Shown one piece after another: positions 31,761 through 43,983 of a DNA stretch of 64,000 bases. The DNA is from Chinchilla lanigera. Its lineage: Eukaryota > Chordata > Mammalia > Rodentia > Chinchillidae. The translations under genes were made by a program, and so were the position numbers. The notes beneath the pieces were generated by a model. It had not been told where the DNA came from and searched no databases. It saw only the letters and a list, made by a program, of their open reading frames with translations. The stretch is from assembly GCF_000276665.1 (NCBI RefSeq), contig NW_004955483.1, forward strand, positions 8,961,380-9,025,379. Reading direction: 5' to 3'. Within the stretch, counting starts at the first letter, position 1. Each line of letters begins with the position of its first letter.

Positions 31761-34640
31761 ACTCTTTCTCTAATTCCCCCAATCCTCATTGCTTGCCACC
31801 CTATTTGAGATTATATGTTGTTATAACTCAAAAAGTTCTGGACATACTATGTGACCTTTTATGTGACTGAGATGATTGGAAAAAAAGAAAAAGGCAAATG
31901 TAGTGGAACATAACTCTGACGTTAGCTACAGAGGGCTCCAGCCAACAAGCCAAGATGTAGTAGGTGAAGGCAGAGGAGGTATTCCAGTCACTGGCATGAC
32001 CAAGAAAGTCCTGACAATGTGGGCTAGAAGCCGCCAGGTGAAGGTGACAGGAAATCAAGTATAAGGGTGTGTCATTATTCCAAGTTGTCCAACTTATTCT
32101 GTGGTTACTTAGTATCAGACAAAAAGATTGATGGCAAAAGTCTTTGGGGTGAAACCATCTGATAATTATTCTTCTTTGAAAGATAGAAAATGAAAAAGTC
32201 AGTCTTTTACAGGTTGTGCCTTTATCCCTGCATCTTTCAACCTGCCTGGAAATAGACTTGAGGCATGGGAGTGTAAAAATACTCTTGAAACCACAAGGGT
32301 GAAAATTACAAAATAAGATAAAGCAGAAAATCAAGAGGAGCTCAGATCCTTCATAATCTTCTAGGGCATGGTGAGAAGTCCTTGGTGGATACTCCTCAGG
32401 TGCCTCTGTTGTGTGCAGAAATGGTCATCTGCTTGGCTATGTTGTTGTAATCAGGCTTCCATGGTAAAAGGCAACCCTAGCCAATTCTGAATCTTCCCAT
32501 AGTATCTCAGGTTAGAGGAAAGGAAGAGTTATAAAGCTTCCGGAGAACAAAGAAGAACTCTGACCACAGTTTGAGAGTCTAGAAAATGAACCAGGAAAGT
32601 TCAACAGAAGGCAGAAAATGATCCAGGTAAACACAGAGGTTTCACATAGGCATGTTCTCAGGTGCCCAGGACACACCTGAAAATCATGGTCTGCTTGTAA
32701 GGCCTGAGTCATTTCTGCTTGTGTCATCAAACGAGGTGGGAAGTACATCTGCAAGATCAGGTCCTCAAGACTAATGGACTGAAGTTGATTTCCGGGTGCT
32801 CTGCAAGGTCCAGAGGAAGAAGTCATACACCATCTCCTTCATTTTCTCTGCCAGGACTGTATCAGAGGTTGAGGCTCCACTTCCATCCAGCTGACTGACT
32901 GACAGCAGAGCCAGTAATCTGAGCTTAGGAGCACGGAGAGAGAGCTGCCCTTCAGCCAACAGGTTCCTAGACAGATCTGGCTTCCTGGGCTCATTTCTAT
33001 TACTTTTATTAATTGTTTCTTAAAGTATCCATAGTGAAGAAAAGATGAGATTAAAAGATAAATAAATAAACATTCACTGGAAGAATTTTTTTTTAAAACT
33101 CACTTGGAAGAATGCATTATCTGTTAGTAAGTAGTGTAAGTAATTATCTTTCGCGTGGAACTGGTATATTTTAGGCAATCCTGCTGAAATGGCGTAAACA
33201 ACATTTCCTGTGTCAAAAGCAGAGATCCAAGTCTGTTTTAGAATGGTCCTAATCTCCATCTCTTATAATTCCCACCAATAACTTGTCTTTTTATATATGC
33301 TGGCATCTGTGTGAAAGACAGCATCCCACATTGACCAAGCCTCCATCTGGTGACAGACGGGGGAACAGGAACGTAGACTGTCACTTTATGCAGATGGAGT
33401 TCTATTAATACAAACAAGTGACCCTAAAAGAGAAATTGGCTAGCTCTAGCATAACTTTATGAAGATTGTTCTGAATTTCCTGAAAACAGGTTATTTCTAA
33501 ATACATGGTGCTGCCTTTTAAACATAGATTGGGTATTTTGTCCTTCTCAGAGCTGTTCTGAAAGTCTTTGCTTAGAAGAGAAAGGAGAGGAGGCAGAAGG
33601 AAGGGGAGGAAGGGGTTTCAGTGAGAATGAACAGTGTCTTGTGGGAAGAGCCCCAAGTTTTCCTGGATATTGTTACAGGAGCCAGGTACTATGAATCCTG
33701 GAGAGGCACGGTGTAGAGGCCAAGGAGAAAGCAAGGGAGGGGAAGTGATTTAACCCATCAGGACTATTTGCTGCCCCTCTCTTCTCTTGCTGTACCAGCT
33801 GACTCTGTAGCTTTTAAATCCAACTATATCCATCAGGTAAATTTAGCATTGTGAAGTTGGAGGGTCACTAGAAAAATTTACATTCTGAGCTTAGAAGATC
33901 ACTGGGAAGGCTTTGACTGCCTACTTTGTCAGCCTCTGTGATCACCCCTGGTCACGCATGGACAGTAGGATATCAACTGCACTATGGACAAACACCAGAG
34001 AAACAATTCCTGATTGTAAACAGCCCAGGGGCACGTCAATAAGAATGGAGTCATTGGACGTCCATGACGCATAACATTGTTATAGTCAAAAGTCATATTT
34101 TGTGGTTGTTAAACTACAGTTATTTCAATACCACTTCAGGATTTTTGTCCTACAGATATTCAGCTCTATTACATACTAAATATGGTTTTCTAAAATTGAG
34201 TCATTTTAAAACATATAGTCCTATATTATTTTCTTTCTAAGTAATGATATCATGACATCATGAATTTGGTATGCAAATTATACTTTTCAGTACATGCTAA
34301 CATGAATAGATAACTATTAAAATAAAAAATATTCAGCTAAGTCTCAGCTAAAATTGTCCGAAGTATCGCCAATGATGTATTTCTCATCCTTTAAAGAAAC
34401 AGCTTTAGAAGAGTGTTTGATATCCCTGGGGAAATGCTACATTGCTACCTCCTCAAAATAAAAATAAAAAGCAAACACAGAATGCATTGTTTGATCATAA
34501 CTTTGTGTATGAAAATAATAAGTATGTGTATATAGTCACCCCAACATGTGAACAGCAGTTAGTTCTATATACTATGGTCTCACATTGAGTTATGTTTCTT
34601 TTTCACAAGTAACACCTTTATTTACAAGTGGTGACTAACT
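31761..34640. other. Unassigned intergenic DNA, 2.9 kb
   Basis: Holds the longest open frame of the window, minus 31828-32334 (168 codons). It has no recognised domain, low-complexity or membrane pattern and no conserved start context. I treat it as chance or as decayed unknown repeat. Other frames at 32512-32959 (minus) overlap one another. No transposon named with confidence. Confidence 0.45.
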
Positions 34641-34644
34641 CACT

Positions 34645-36330
34645 TGTTTTTCTAAGTAACAGCTTTGTTGAAATATAATTCACATACCAAAAAATTCATT
34701 CTTTTAAACTATAAAATTCAGTGTTTTTAGTAGTGTACAGAGTTGTACAATGTCAGCAATATCTAATTTATATCAGCTCCAAGGAATTTCCATACTGGTT
34801 ATCAGAGATTCCCCATTTCTCCCTACACTCAACCCCTGGCAATCACTAATCTACTTTGTATCTCTGTAGATTTGCTTATTCTGAATATTTGTGAATAGAA
34901 TAAATGGGATCAGACAATATATGGCCTTTTGTGGTTGGCTTTTTCATTTAGCATAATATTTTTGAAGATTATCTGCATTATAGAATGCTTCAGCCCTTTG
35001 ATCCTTTTTACTGTAGAATAACTTACCACAACATGGAGATACCACATTTTGTTCATTCATTCATCAGTTGACAGACCTTTTTCTAGTCTACTTTTTTATA
35101 ACTTATAAATAACCTTCCTACAAACCCTGTGTACAAGATTTTATGTGGATATATTCTTTGAACTTTCTTGGTTGTGCACCCAGGAATGGAGTTGCTGATT
35201 ATATAATAACTCTATGTTTATGAATTCAAGGAATTGCCAAAAAGTTTTCCAGTGTGGCTACACCATTTTACAATCCTACCACCAGTAAATTAGGATGCTG
35301 ATTTTTCCATGTCCTCTTCAACATCTGTTATTATCTGTCTTTTTAAGTTTAGCCATCCTCATGGACATGAAACAGCATCTCATTGTGATTTTTATTTACA
35401 TTTCCCAGGTAACTAACACCTTTCTTTTTATAGACTTGCTAGCTGTGTGTTTATCTTCTTAGAGTAAATGTCTATGCGAATCCTTTGCCTGTTTTCACTT
35501 GGGCTGTCTTTTGAAATAGAGTTGTAAAACTCTTTATATATTCTTGACTTAGATGCCTTACCAGATATATAATTTGCAAGTATCTTTTTTCCATTCTGTG
35601 AGTTGTCTTTTCAATTTCTATCAAGTGTGTTTTGAAGCACGCAAGTTTTTATATCTGTTAAGCGCCTGTGGTTTGAGAGTCATACCTAAGAATCCATTGT
35701 CTAAGCTAAGGTCATGAAGATTTATGCTTATGCTTCCTTCAAAAAGTTTTATAGCTTAGCTTTTATATTAGTCTGCAATCCATTTTATGCAAATTCTTCT
35801 CCACTGTGTGACATAGGGGGTCTAGTTTCATTCTTTTCTACGTGCTTATCTAGTGATAAAAGCACCATTTGTTGAGAAGACTGTCCTTCCTTTTGAACAG
35901 TCTTGATATACTGTTCAACATGAGTTGAACATAAACATAAGGGTTATATTAGTTGTATTCTGGCACTGGTTGCATTAAATGTGTAGATCAACCTGAGAAA
36001 TATTACCAGCCTAATAATACTAAGTCTCCTAAATCCATGAACATAGGATATCTTTTCGCTCCAATGAATCTCCTTTAATTTTTCTCTATGATGTTTATAA
36101 TTTTTAGTACACAAATCTTATATTTCTCAATTATATTCCCAGTCTTTGCTGTTATAAAGAGAATTAGACTGAGTTTTACTTTTTCTTCTTTATTTTTCTC
36201 AATTTTTAATTATTTACAACAAAGACATAATACTGCATATTCAGGAAAAAACAAAAATCATTTCTGTCACATGGAGATTTGGGAATTCTCAACCTGGATT
36301 TTCTGAGGATATTTTTGTTTATTTCTGAAG
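34645..36330 (-). mobile_element. L1 (old L1M type) ORF2 3' half and 3' UTR, minus strand
   Basis: A long antisense L1. From left to right it shows the 3' UTR ('cagctttgttgaaatataat' 34661), 'gaatagaataaatgggatca' (34894), 'gcataatatttttgaag', 'accagtaaattaggatgctg' (35281), and then ORF2 C-terminal-region blocks such as 'tatattcttgacttagatgc' (35538) and 'caccatttgttgagaagact' (35863). About 1.7 kb, many stops and indels, no intact frame. Largest single L1 piece in the window that is not nested. Confidence 0.88.
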
Positions 36331-36510
36331 CTGACTTCTAGTTTGATTCAAACAATTCATGTATCCTCTAATGGAACTTAAGAAGTTGGCCTCATTCTTA
36401 ACTGCATGTTTAACATGTGCTAAAAATGTAAAATACAAATTTATTATGTGAGACATAGCATATTTTATAGATATTCAACAAAACTGTTTTGGTGGAGGTA
36501 TTTTCATTTC
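36331..36510. other. Unassigned DNA
   Basis: Short A/T-rich stretch, possibly further L1. Confidence 0.35.
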
Positions 36511-36523
36511 TAATTTTGAGTCT

Positions 36524-36598
36524 AGGGCCTGCCTGGCAAGCACAAGGCCCTGAGTTTTATTCCTGATACAAAAAAAAAAAAACAACAACAAAAAAAAA
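36524..36598 (+). mobile_element. 5'-truncated ID SINE with long A tail
   Basis: Starts within the ID middle (gggcctgcctggcaagcaca), lacks the A box, keeps a degraded B box (gttttattcc), then an A-rich tail (36568-36598). A target duplication is visible: aattttgagtct (36512-36523) and aactttgagtct (36601-36612). Truncation makes it transcriptionally dead. Confidence 0.85.
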
Positions 36599-36612
36599 CG
36601 AACTTTGAGTCT

Positions 36613-39070
36613 ATAAAGTAAGCCAAAATAAAGCACCTCATGGAATGGGATAGATACATGGAATGGGAAGATACTTTCAGTGAGAAGGAAGAAAAACACC
36701 TGTTTGCTTAATCCAAGTTTTGAATGTAGCTGTCTTGACAGAGAGAACAGCTGAATCAGGGTCCCAAGCCCCCATCTCACCCCAGACTGTAATTTATCTT
36801 TCCTTGCAGGTTTATTACATTCTGCCTTTTAATCAGATTCATCAGCTTAATCACTGGCCCCTTGGAGATTTCCATTGGGAACCTCAGCCAAAGACTTCCA
36901 TTCATAGATGAAACCTGTCCTTTACGGGGCTATTTGTTTGCTTGATCAGTTGTTAGTTTTAAATCCAATAGAACCGGCAGGGCCCATTAGTTATCAGCTC
37001 TTAGCGATATTAGTGAATTAGGACTTGTTTGGTTGTAGCAGTTCTAAACATTCAGGTCGTTCAAAACAGATCTAAAAGATCCCCTGATCATAGAGATAGT
37101 TCCCTGGGGAAGGCATATCTTGTTATATCTAAAACAGTAGCTCCTAGCAAGAAAAATTATGCCCCCTCCAAAGAAAGTCTCACAAGTAGAGTAAGAGCTC
37201 AGTTCAGATAAGATCTTGAAAAAATATTGCTTTTATAATTTAGACTATCAGCCCTTACCTGAAGAAAGTATATACTAAAATTGAAAATGCATTATTTTCT
37301 GGCACCATCCACACTTTCCAGAATGTTCATGTCATGGGCTGAGAAAGAAGTATGTGAGAATTCACAGTCGGAAAGTGCTCATCAGTAGGAGCATTGAATG
37401 GATTTTATTTTAGAAACAAATCTGTGGTTCTCAGTCTCAGGGAAACAATAGAGGGTAGTTCACAATGCCATTAGAGCTCTTCTAAAAACTGCCAGGCTTT
37501 CTAAAAAAAATTGAGTAAATTGAATCCCCTCTGCTCAAACACAGACTCCAAAGGTTCTGTTAACTATTTTCCCTATCCCCTTCCCCTACCATGAACGGCA
37601 ACAAGATAGAACTAAGAATGCAGTCAGTCCCCATAACATCTTTAAGGCAGGAGGACAAGCCTTATCCTGGGGAACCCCGCTTTTTCAAAGACCCAGAACA
37701 TGACCAGAATTCTGAAGCTCTCCAAAGATTGCAGAACTCACATCCAAAGAATATTAAGCTCAGCTGCTGATGAAGAAAACTGAGCCAAGGGGCCAGATAA
37801 GAAGGAGGTTAAAGTCTTCTATATGTCTTTGTGAGGATAAGCAAAAGGACATCTCACAGCTTGAAAGAACTGAATGCAGGTTCAGAGTTTTAACCAAGAT
37901 TCTCCTCAGGTGATTCTCAAAGGTGGAATCTCAAGCAATAACATTTTCATCAGCAGAAACTCGGAAGGAAATTGTTCATTTGCTCATCTCTCCCCAGGAA
38001 GCTTAACCCAGCCCTCAGCCAATCTCTTTCTCAGCAGTCACAGAACTGAGTCCAGCTCCACATCTGCTGCGAGTACCTTGTGAGATCATCTCCTCAGGCC
38101 CCATGTCCTCCCCTTTGCTGCCAGGCATGGCCGGGGTAACTCTGGCCTGACCAACAGCAGATCAACAATGATAAAGTCACTTAAGGCCAAGTCCCCAAAG
38201 AGAAATATGTCCTTTGTTTCTGACACTGACAGTCTAAGCATGTATCTTCCGGTGACAACTTGTCTTTTTCTTAAATGAGGCCAAGTAGGAAAGCAAAGAC
38301 AAACATCTTGACTTTATAATGTTTCTCAGACTTTCACATCACCCATTTACTACATCCTGATGTTTTAGAAAATGCTCCCTTTGCCAAATGTTCCATTTCT
38401 CTTTCTATTCTTCTCAACCAAAGGCTCTGGTACATTGAGTCTTACAGTCATTAGAGGGCCAGCCTGCAGGGTATCAGGGGAACATGATACATTCCATTTG
38501 GACAGCAAGGACGTGCTGTTCCTAATCCGTGCTCAGCTTCCCGATGGGGTCGGCCTGGTCTATCATGTCATATGAATCCTACCTACTAATGGTCGCACAG
38601 ACTCCTTTCATGTGAGGAAACTCTGACAGTTTTCAGCATATGTTAGCTTACTGAACACTTGCAGGAAAATTGAATGACAGGTTTGGCAATGGTTCTGTTA
38701 AAATTTTGTCTCCATTCTGAAAACAAGAATTTTGATGACTTATGCCTATCGGTGATTTTACAAGAAATGGCTGTGGATAGCAGTAAAGACTAAAGGAATA
38801 TTATGATGACTACTTGATAACACTTTGGGTGAGTTGATTATGAACTGTACTTGTATCTCCAATCAAGGGGCAACATTACTGTTAAATAATCTTGAAATGT
38901 ATTTTTTAAACTGACTTGAAAGGCATCAGCCAGCTCCCATTTAAAATACCCTGACCATGGTGCAAGGCACTTAGTGAGGATATTAAAATATTAATTCAAT
39001 GAATAAAAGATAAATGAATGTATCTGCAGGACAAAAATGAGAAAAGGCTAATGGTATAATCCTAAGTAGA
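36613..39070. other. Repeat-poor unique DNA, 2.4 kb
   Basis: No named transposon. 36700-37030 is the most unique-looking part (see findings). Small open frames only. No splice-supported exon. Confidence 0.5.
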
Positions 39071-39076
39071 AATGTA

Positions 39077-39115
39077 GGGGCTGGGGATTTAGCTCAGGGG
39101 GAAAGCGCCTGCCTG
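39077..39115 (+). mobile_element. ID SINE interrupted by assembly gap
   Basis: GGGGCTGGGGATTTAGCTCA... gcctgcctg, a near-consensus ID 5' half that runs straight into the N block. The 3' half and tail are inside the gap. Confidence 0.9.
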
Positions 39116-39275
39116 NNNNNNNNNNNNNNNNNNNNNNNNNNNNNNNNNNNNNNNNNNNNNNNNNNNNNNNNNNNNNNNNNNNNNNNNNNNNNNNNNNNNN
39201 NNNNNNNNNNNNNNNNNNNNNNNNNNNNNNNNNNNNNNNNNNNNNNNNNNNNNNNNNNNNNNNNNNNNNNNNNNN
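39116..39275. other. Assembly gap, 160 N
   Basis: Run of N. Any frame translated through it is meaningless. Confidence 1.
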
Positions 39276-40242
39276 CACATATATGAAATCTTCAAGTTTT
39301 ACATATCCAATAAATATATAATACAAAATTTTAAAATGAAACAGTTATAGCTGTATTATTGCTGCAAATATATAAAAATTGAATACGTATCTTGACAAAC
39401 TTAAAATATAACAAAGGGAAGCATTGACTTTTGTCATGCAATCAAGTTGAACTGAATTTTTTTTCTATTATGTCAAACAGTCATCATAATGAAAGACATT
39501 CTAAAAATGAATGGATATGATCATACATGAAACTAGATATGCAGCACTATGAGATATAAAAGTACATAATATAATAAAAGATCATCAAAAGATCTGAGGC
39601 ATGTTCTCATTGTAGCTACTTCGGTCAGCCTCCCCAAAAAATGTTTATAAATTAAAACTCATCTGACTGTGCTTTTTGGATAAACGGATCAGCCTATGTC
39701 TTAGTTTAATTGAGACTTTTAAGTAGGGAAAATAAAAGCAAAAGATTGATAAAGTTAAAAATATAAACATCTGGATTATATAAACCTCAAGAATAAAATT
39801 TAACTGCCAGGGACAAAAGTAAATGGAGATGTGCAGACATAATTGCTTCCAGTATGTTTTCTGCAACACAAAAGGTAATAGAAGAACTAACGAATATAAT
39901 AAAACATGATAAAAGTTACCTGACTCTAAACATAAGCAAGTAACCAAATAACTAGATACTGAAAAATAATTGACCAGAAAAAGAAGTCGGACCAGCCTTT
40001 CTTGACAATTTTATGAATTCTTTCTCTTTACTTTAAGTTTCCTACAATTTTTTAACGTTTTGTGGATCCCAGTTTTGACTCTGAAAAAAAACATCCATTT
40101 GAAGCATCTGCTCCATCATAGAAGCTGAGAAATCTCCCAGAAATACAGTCAGAATTGCTTTAGTCCCATCATAGTCGGGTGCCCCCCAATTTGGTGATCT
40201 TGACAGTTTTGATGAGTACTGTCGCAAGTTTCTCTCGGTGTC
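39276..40242. other. Unassigned A/T-rich DNA
   Basis: About 1 kb, no repeat named. The 100-codon minus frame 39645-39947 has no domain. Confidence 0.4.
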
Positions 40243-40330
40243 ATTTTTTTTTTTTTTGCTTTTTTTGGAATTTTATTGAGATAATTTTGAGTTCACATGC
40301 AGTTGTAAGAAATGATATAGAGAGGCTCTC
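40243..40330 (-). mobile_element. L1 3' UTR fragment, minus strand, left of a nested LTR
   Basis: T-rich start (40243-40266) then 'attttattgagataattttg' and 'gttcacatgcagttgtaaga' (40291-40310), antisense L1 3' region. Continues beyond the LTR at 40686. Confidence 0.72.
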
Positions 40331-40685
40331 AGCCTGTTTTCTGTGGCTAACAACAAAATACCACAGAGCAGGTAAGTTATAAATAAGAGAGTTTTCTTTT
40401 GGCCCAGGGATCTGACCCAAGGTCAAGAGGTTGCTTCTGGGGATGGCAAGAGACAACAAATACAGGAGAAACCTAACCAAACTGGCTTTTACGCAATCCT
40501 CCCTCTCTAGATAACCCATTAACCCATGGGCCTGTTAGTCTCACAGACAGATTAATCCAGTTGTGAGTTCAGAATGAAATCACCTCCTAAAGGTCCTGCT
40601 TGGCTCTGCCTTTATAGATCTCATAATGGGGATTAAATTTCAGTGTGAGTTAGCTCAAGGAGCTAACCATATTCAAACCACAGCA
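40331..40685 (-). mobile_element. MaLR (MLT1/MST-like) solo LTR, minus strand, nested in L1
   Basis: Read in reverse it starts tgctgtggtttgaatatg and continues with 'gaaatttaatccccattatg' and 'gcaggacctttaggaggtga', ending with 'cctgctctgtggtatttt'. These are MaLR LTR start, body and end blocks. About 355 bp, no internal region. L1 sequence resumes on both sides. I found no clear target duplication. Confidence 0.8.
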
Positions 40686-40800
40686 GGTTCCTTGTGTATT
40701 TTGCCCAGTTTTTCCCAGGGCTAATAGTTTGCAAAACTATGATATAATATCACAGCCAGGTTACTGAGTTAGTGATGAATTTAGTGATCTTATTGAGAGT
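40686..40800 (-). mobile_element. L1 3' UTR fragment, minus strand, right of the LTR
   Basis: 'ttgcccagtttttcccaggg', 'gcaaaactatgatataatat' and 'cacagccaggttactga' (40704-40770) continue the L1 piece left of the LTR. Confidence 0.7.
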
Positions 40801-40821
40801 TTCCAAGTTTTAACTTGTACT

Positions 40822-40847
40822 TGTGTGTGTGTGTGTGTGTGTGTGTG
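40822..40847 (+). repeat. (GT)n microsatellite
   Basis: About 13 TG units. Confidence 0.95.
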
Positions 40848-43679
40848 GGAAGCTCTATGCCATTTATTGGTAGCATCAAATTTTTGCCAAATTATTTGCC
40901 CTAATTTCCTCCTCAGATATAGTTCATTTTGGATGTTTTAAAAATCACGCTACATTTAACCTAGGACATTATGTATGTGCCCCAAATTAGAGACTCAGTT
41001 CGTTTACTGTCCTCCTCTCAATGATCTACATCAACTTTCTTCCCAGCATTGCAGAAGACAACATTTCTTGGACTTCCATGAACATGAGTCAACTCTAGAT
41101 TCATCAATTCCATCTGGATATAGATTCCAGATTTCTCATGCTTTATTTGTTCATTCAAAAAATATTTACAATGGGTTGGTGAGTCCTTGAAGTAGTATCC
41201 TAGGGACCAGGGGTTCTGTGAAGGACAACAAACATGAATTCTGCTCTTAGGAGACTTCTAATCTATTAGACATACAAGACTGTATCAACAGTAAGACTGC
41301 CAGAATCAAGTAGGTAAATGCAGCCTTTGGCAGATTTGCTGAAAGAGTAGTCATATGTTTTTAGAAGTTCAATATAATTTCCACATTTGTCTTACCAAGT
41401 CAATGACATTTACCTTCCCCTCTAGGAATCCAGCTATATGAAGAAATAGTAGAATATATTACAAATGGAATCACTGAAGTAATATTCAGCTTCCGACATT
41501 AAAAGGGATTTTGCAGTCAAGTATAAAGTAAATAATATAAATTATTACCTTCAGAGAATAATTTTTGTATTTTTTAATCTCACCTCTTAGCATATATCAG
41601 CAACCAAAGTTGAAGGGCCTCGTTCATTTAGATCTTCTAAGGGGACAGGAGATACCACTTCTGCTCTTTCCATCCAGGCCAACGCTTTGTGGTAGAATGA
41701 TATAACAGTGGAGCGTTGAGGGGAAATCAGGGGAAATAAAAAGAGTTGGCTTTATATTATACATCCAAATTACTAGTGTGAGTGAAATTTGCTATCCGAC
41801 TAATGTGCATGAACTAAAAAGCTATTATCACCACAGGTGAGTGATGGTGAATCTTTTAGAGCTTTCAATGATACAAACAGCCCACTATGGTACACATGAC
41901 ATAGGTCGGCCACCAGTGCCATAGGTGATCTCCAAAGTTCAAATGAAGCTTAGCCTAGATTGACTTATTCCAAATTTAGGTATATTTTACAGCTGTGTCA
42001 TTTGGGTCTACTCCTCTAAAAATTATTACTGTACTCAGACTGAAGAGGTTATTTTATGGTTGAAACTACTAAACTCTTCTGAAACTCTCATCCATTCTTT
42101 GGGCACGTTATTCAACCCAATTCTTGTGGAAGAGCTCGAATTGATTCAAAGTTCTTTTTTTTTAAGTAAAGTCTGACTTTTCACAGATACCCCGGTATTG
42201 ACTGCTGTACACAAATAGGACGGAGCCCGTCTGGGCTAGCATGCAAGTCGGGATACCAAATTTACACAACAGAATGTCGGCTTTGCCACCTGCACACCTG
42301 TTATCAAAAGCATATGGCTCTCTCTTTAATCAACAACACAAAACATAGGCTTCTCAGGCATTCCTCAGAGATTTCAGGCCTGCCTCTGATCCAGCCATTG
42401 GCAAAAGCTTACTTGAAACATCTGATATTTAAAAGAGAAACTATAAGACATACTAACTACACAGTCCTTTATATATGCAAATTAAAATATTTCCCTCTCT
42501 AAGTGTAAATATTTCAAAAACTAGGGATCTGGATACTCTCCATAAGCCTCTACAGAGCCTCTTGCACTATGATATATTCATATAATGTAATGGTGGTAAA
42601 TGAATATTTACTTGTAGATTCTTTTGACATCATGTGCAGTTAAATATCTGATGAGTACATCGGATCATAGAGAGGGAGGTGCAGAAAGCTGGGAGAGACT
42701 CACACCTCAGGAATTCACAGAAACACTCAGCCACCCTCAAGTACTTATTTCTAAACTTCTTTTCCATAAAAAATAAACTTCTAAATCATACAGACTGCTG
42801 GTATTTAGAGGTTTTTTCTGTATGCAATGAGATCAAGTACAGACCAACAGAAATCCTAATACTCACTGTCTTGTTCATCAATTCATTAAACAAATAATTT
42901 TTACCACCTAAAACATACTAGGCACAATGCTAAACACATAGATAAAATCTAATTTGCACTCAAAAAAATAAGGAATCAATAAAAATGTAATGAATACCAT
43001 CTACTTAATTATAAGTTTTCTAATAACCACACAACACAGCAAAAGTACCATGAAAATGCATATTAATTATTTATTTTACTTAACCCAATAGGTAAAAAAT
43101 ATTAAGATCCAAATAAAATAAATAGTATCAAGATGTTTTATGTCTTTTATTTTCATGCCAGACCTTCAAAATCCAGTGTGTATTGTACACTAACATAATT
43201 GACCTTCTCAGTAGGGACTAGTGCATTTCTAGTGCTGAAACATACACATCTATAATTGTACAGTATCCCTCGACAACGTTAGACAGCACAAATCTAGGTG
43301 GGTGAAAGCATGTGTGTACATGTGTGAGCAGATACAGCCCAACAGGCAAACAAACTCTAGCCAAACTATCACTCCAGTCAAGGAGTAAAATGTAGTCATC
43401 GCCCAGAAGCTTGCCACATGCCTTTTTCTCATTCAGAATTAGAAGTTATCTTAATTTTAAAGTAATTTATAATTTTACACTGCATGTATAGAACTCTAAA
43501 TAACATAATTTACTCTTGCTATTTGTATTTGAACCGTCATATGATTCTTTTGTGTTTTGCTGCTTTCACTGAGTTTTGCATTTTTAAGATGTGCATCTAC
43601 TTTGTGTCAGTTGCTTCCGTTTATTCCTTATCATTCATGTACTAGTGTAGTATTTTATTATATCAATTCTACTTTGGAT
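40848..43679. other. Unassigned intergenic DNA, 2.8 kb
   Basis: Possible L2-like 3' end at 41145-41290. 42170-42480 is repeat-free and locally GC-richer with paired E-box cores (see findings). No gene recognised. Confidence 0.45.
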
Positions 43680-43930
43680 AGTGTTCTGCTTTAGATCTAA
43701 AATGTTCCCCCAAACTCACATGCACACCAAGGCGGACTTTTAGTAGTTGATTTGGTGATGTGAGCACGGTACTCACCAGGGCATTCACCCACTAATGAGT
43801 TCAGTAGCTGAGAGGTGGGTCCTGGTAAGAGGCAGGTCACTGGGGGCGTGACCTGGAAGCACTTCTCTACCCTCCTCACTCCGTGCTTCCCTCTGCTTCC
43901 TGGCTGCCAACAGACTGACATTTGAGTTGC
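43680..43930 (+). mobile_element. MaLR-like LTR, plus strand, partial
   Basis: 'aatgttcccccaaactcaca' (43701-43720), 'cactaatgagttcagtagct' (43790-43809), 'gaggcaggtcactgggggcg' (43830-43849) and 'gcttcctggctgccaacaga' align with the minus-strand LTR at 63090-63455. The 3' part is missing. Confidence 0.72.
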
Positions 43931-43983
43931 TTTTGATCTGGGAACATTGTACATATATCCTAAGATTCAAGTTTCGTACATCA

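Noticed and set aside
36799..36835. Splice acceptor-like ctttccttgcag before an open frame (36720-36911)
   Set aside because: No convincing donor, no domain. A lone acceptor-like motif is expected by chance.
39048..39326. Open frames of 92 and 68 codons
   Set aside because: They run through the N gap and have no meaning.
41855..41960. Possible DNA-transposon fragment (agtgatggtgaatcttttag)
   Set aside because: Too short and diverged to assign with any confidence.
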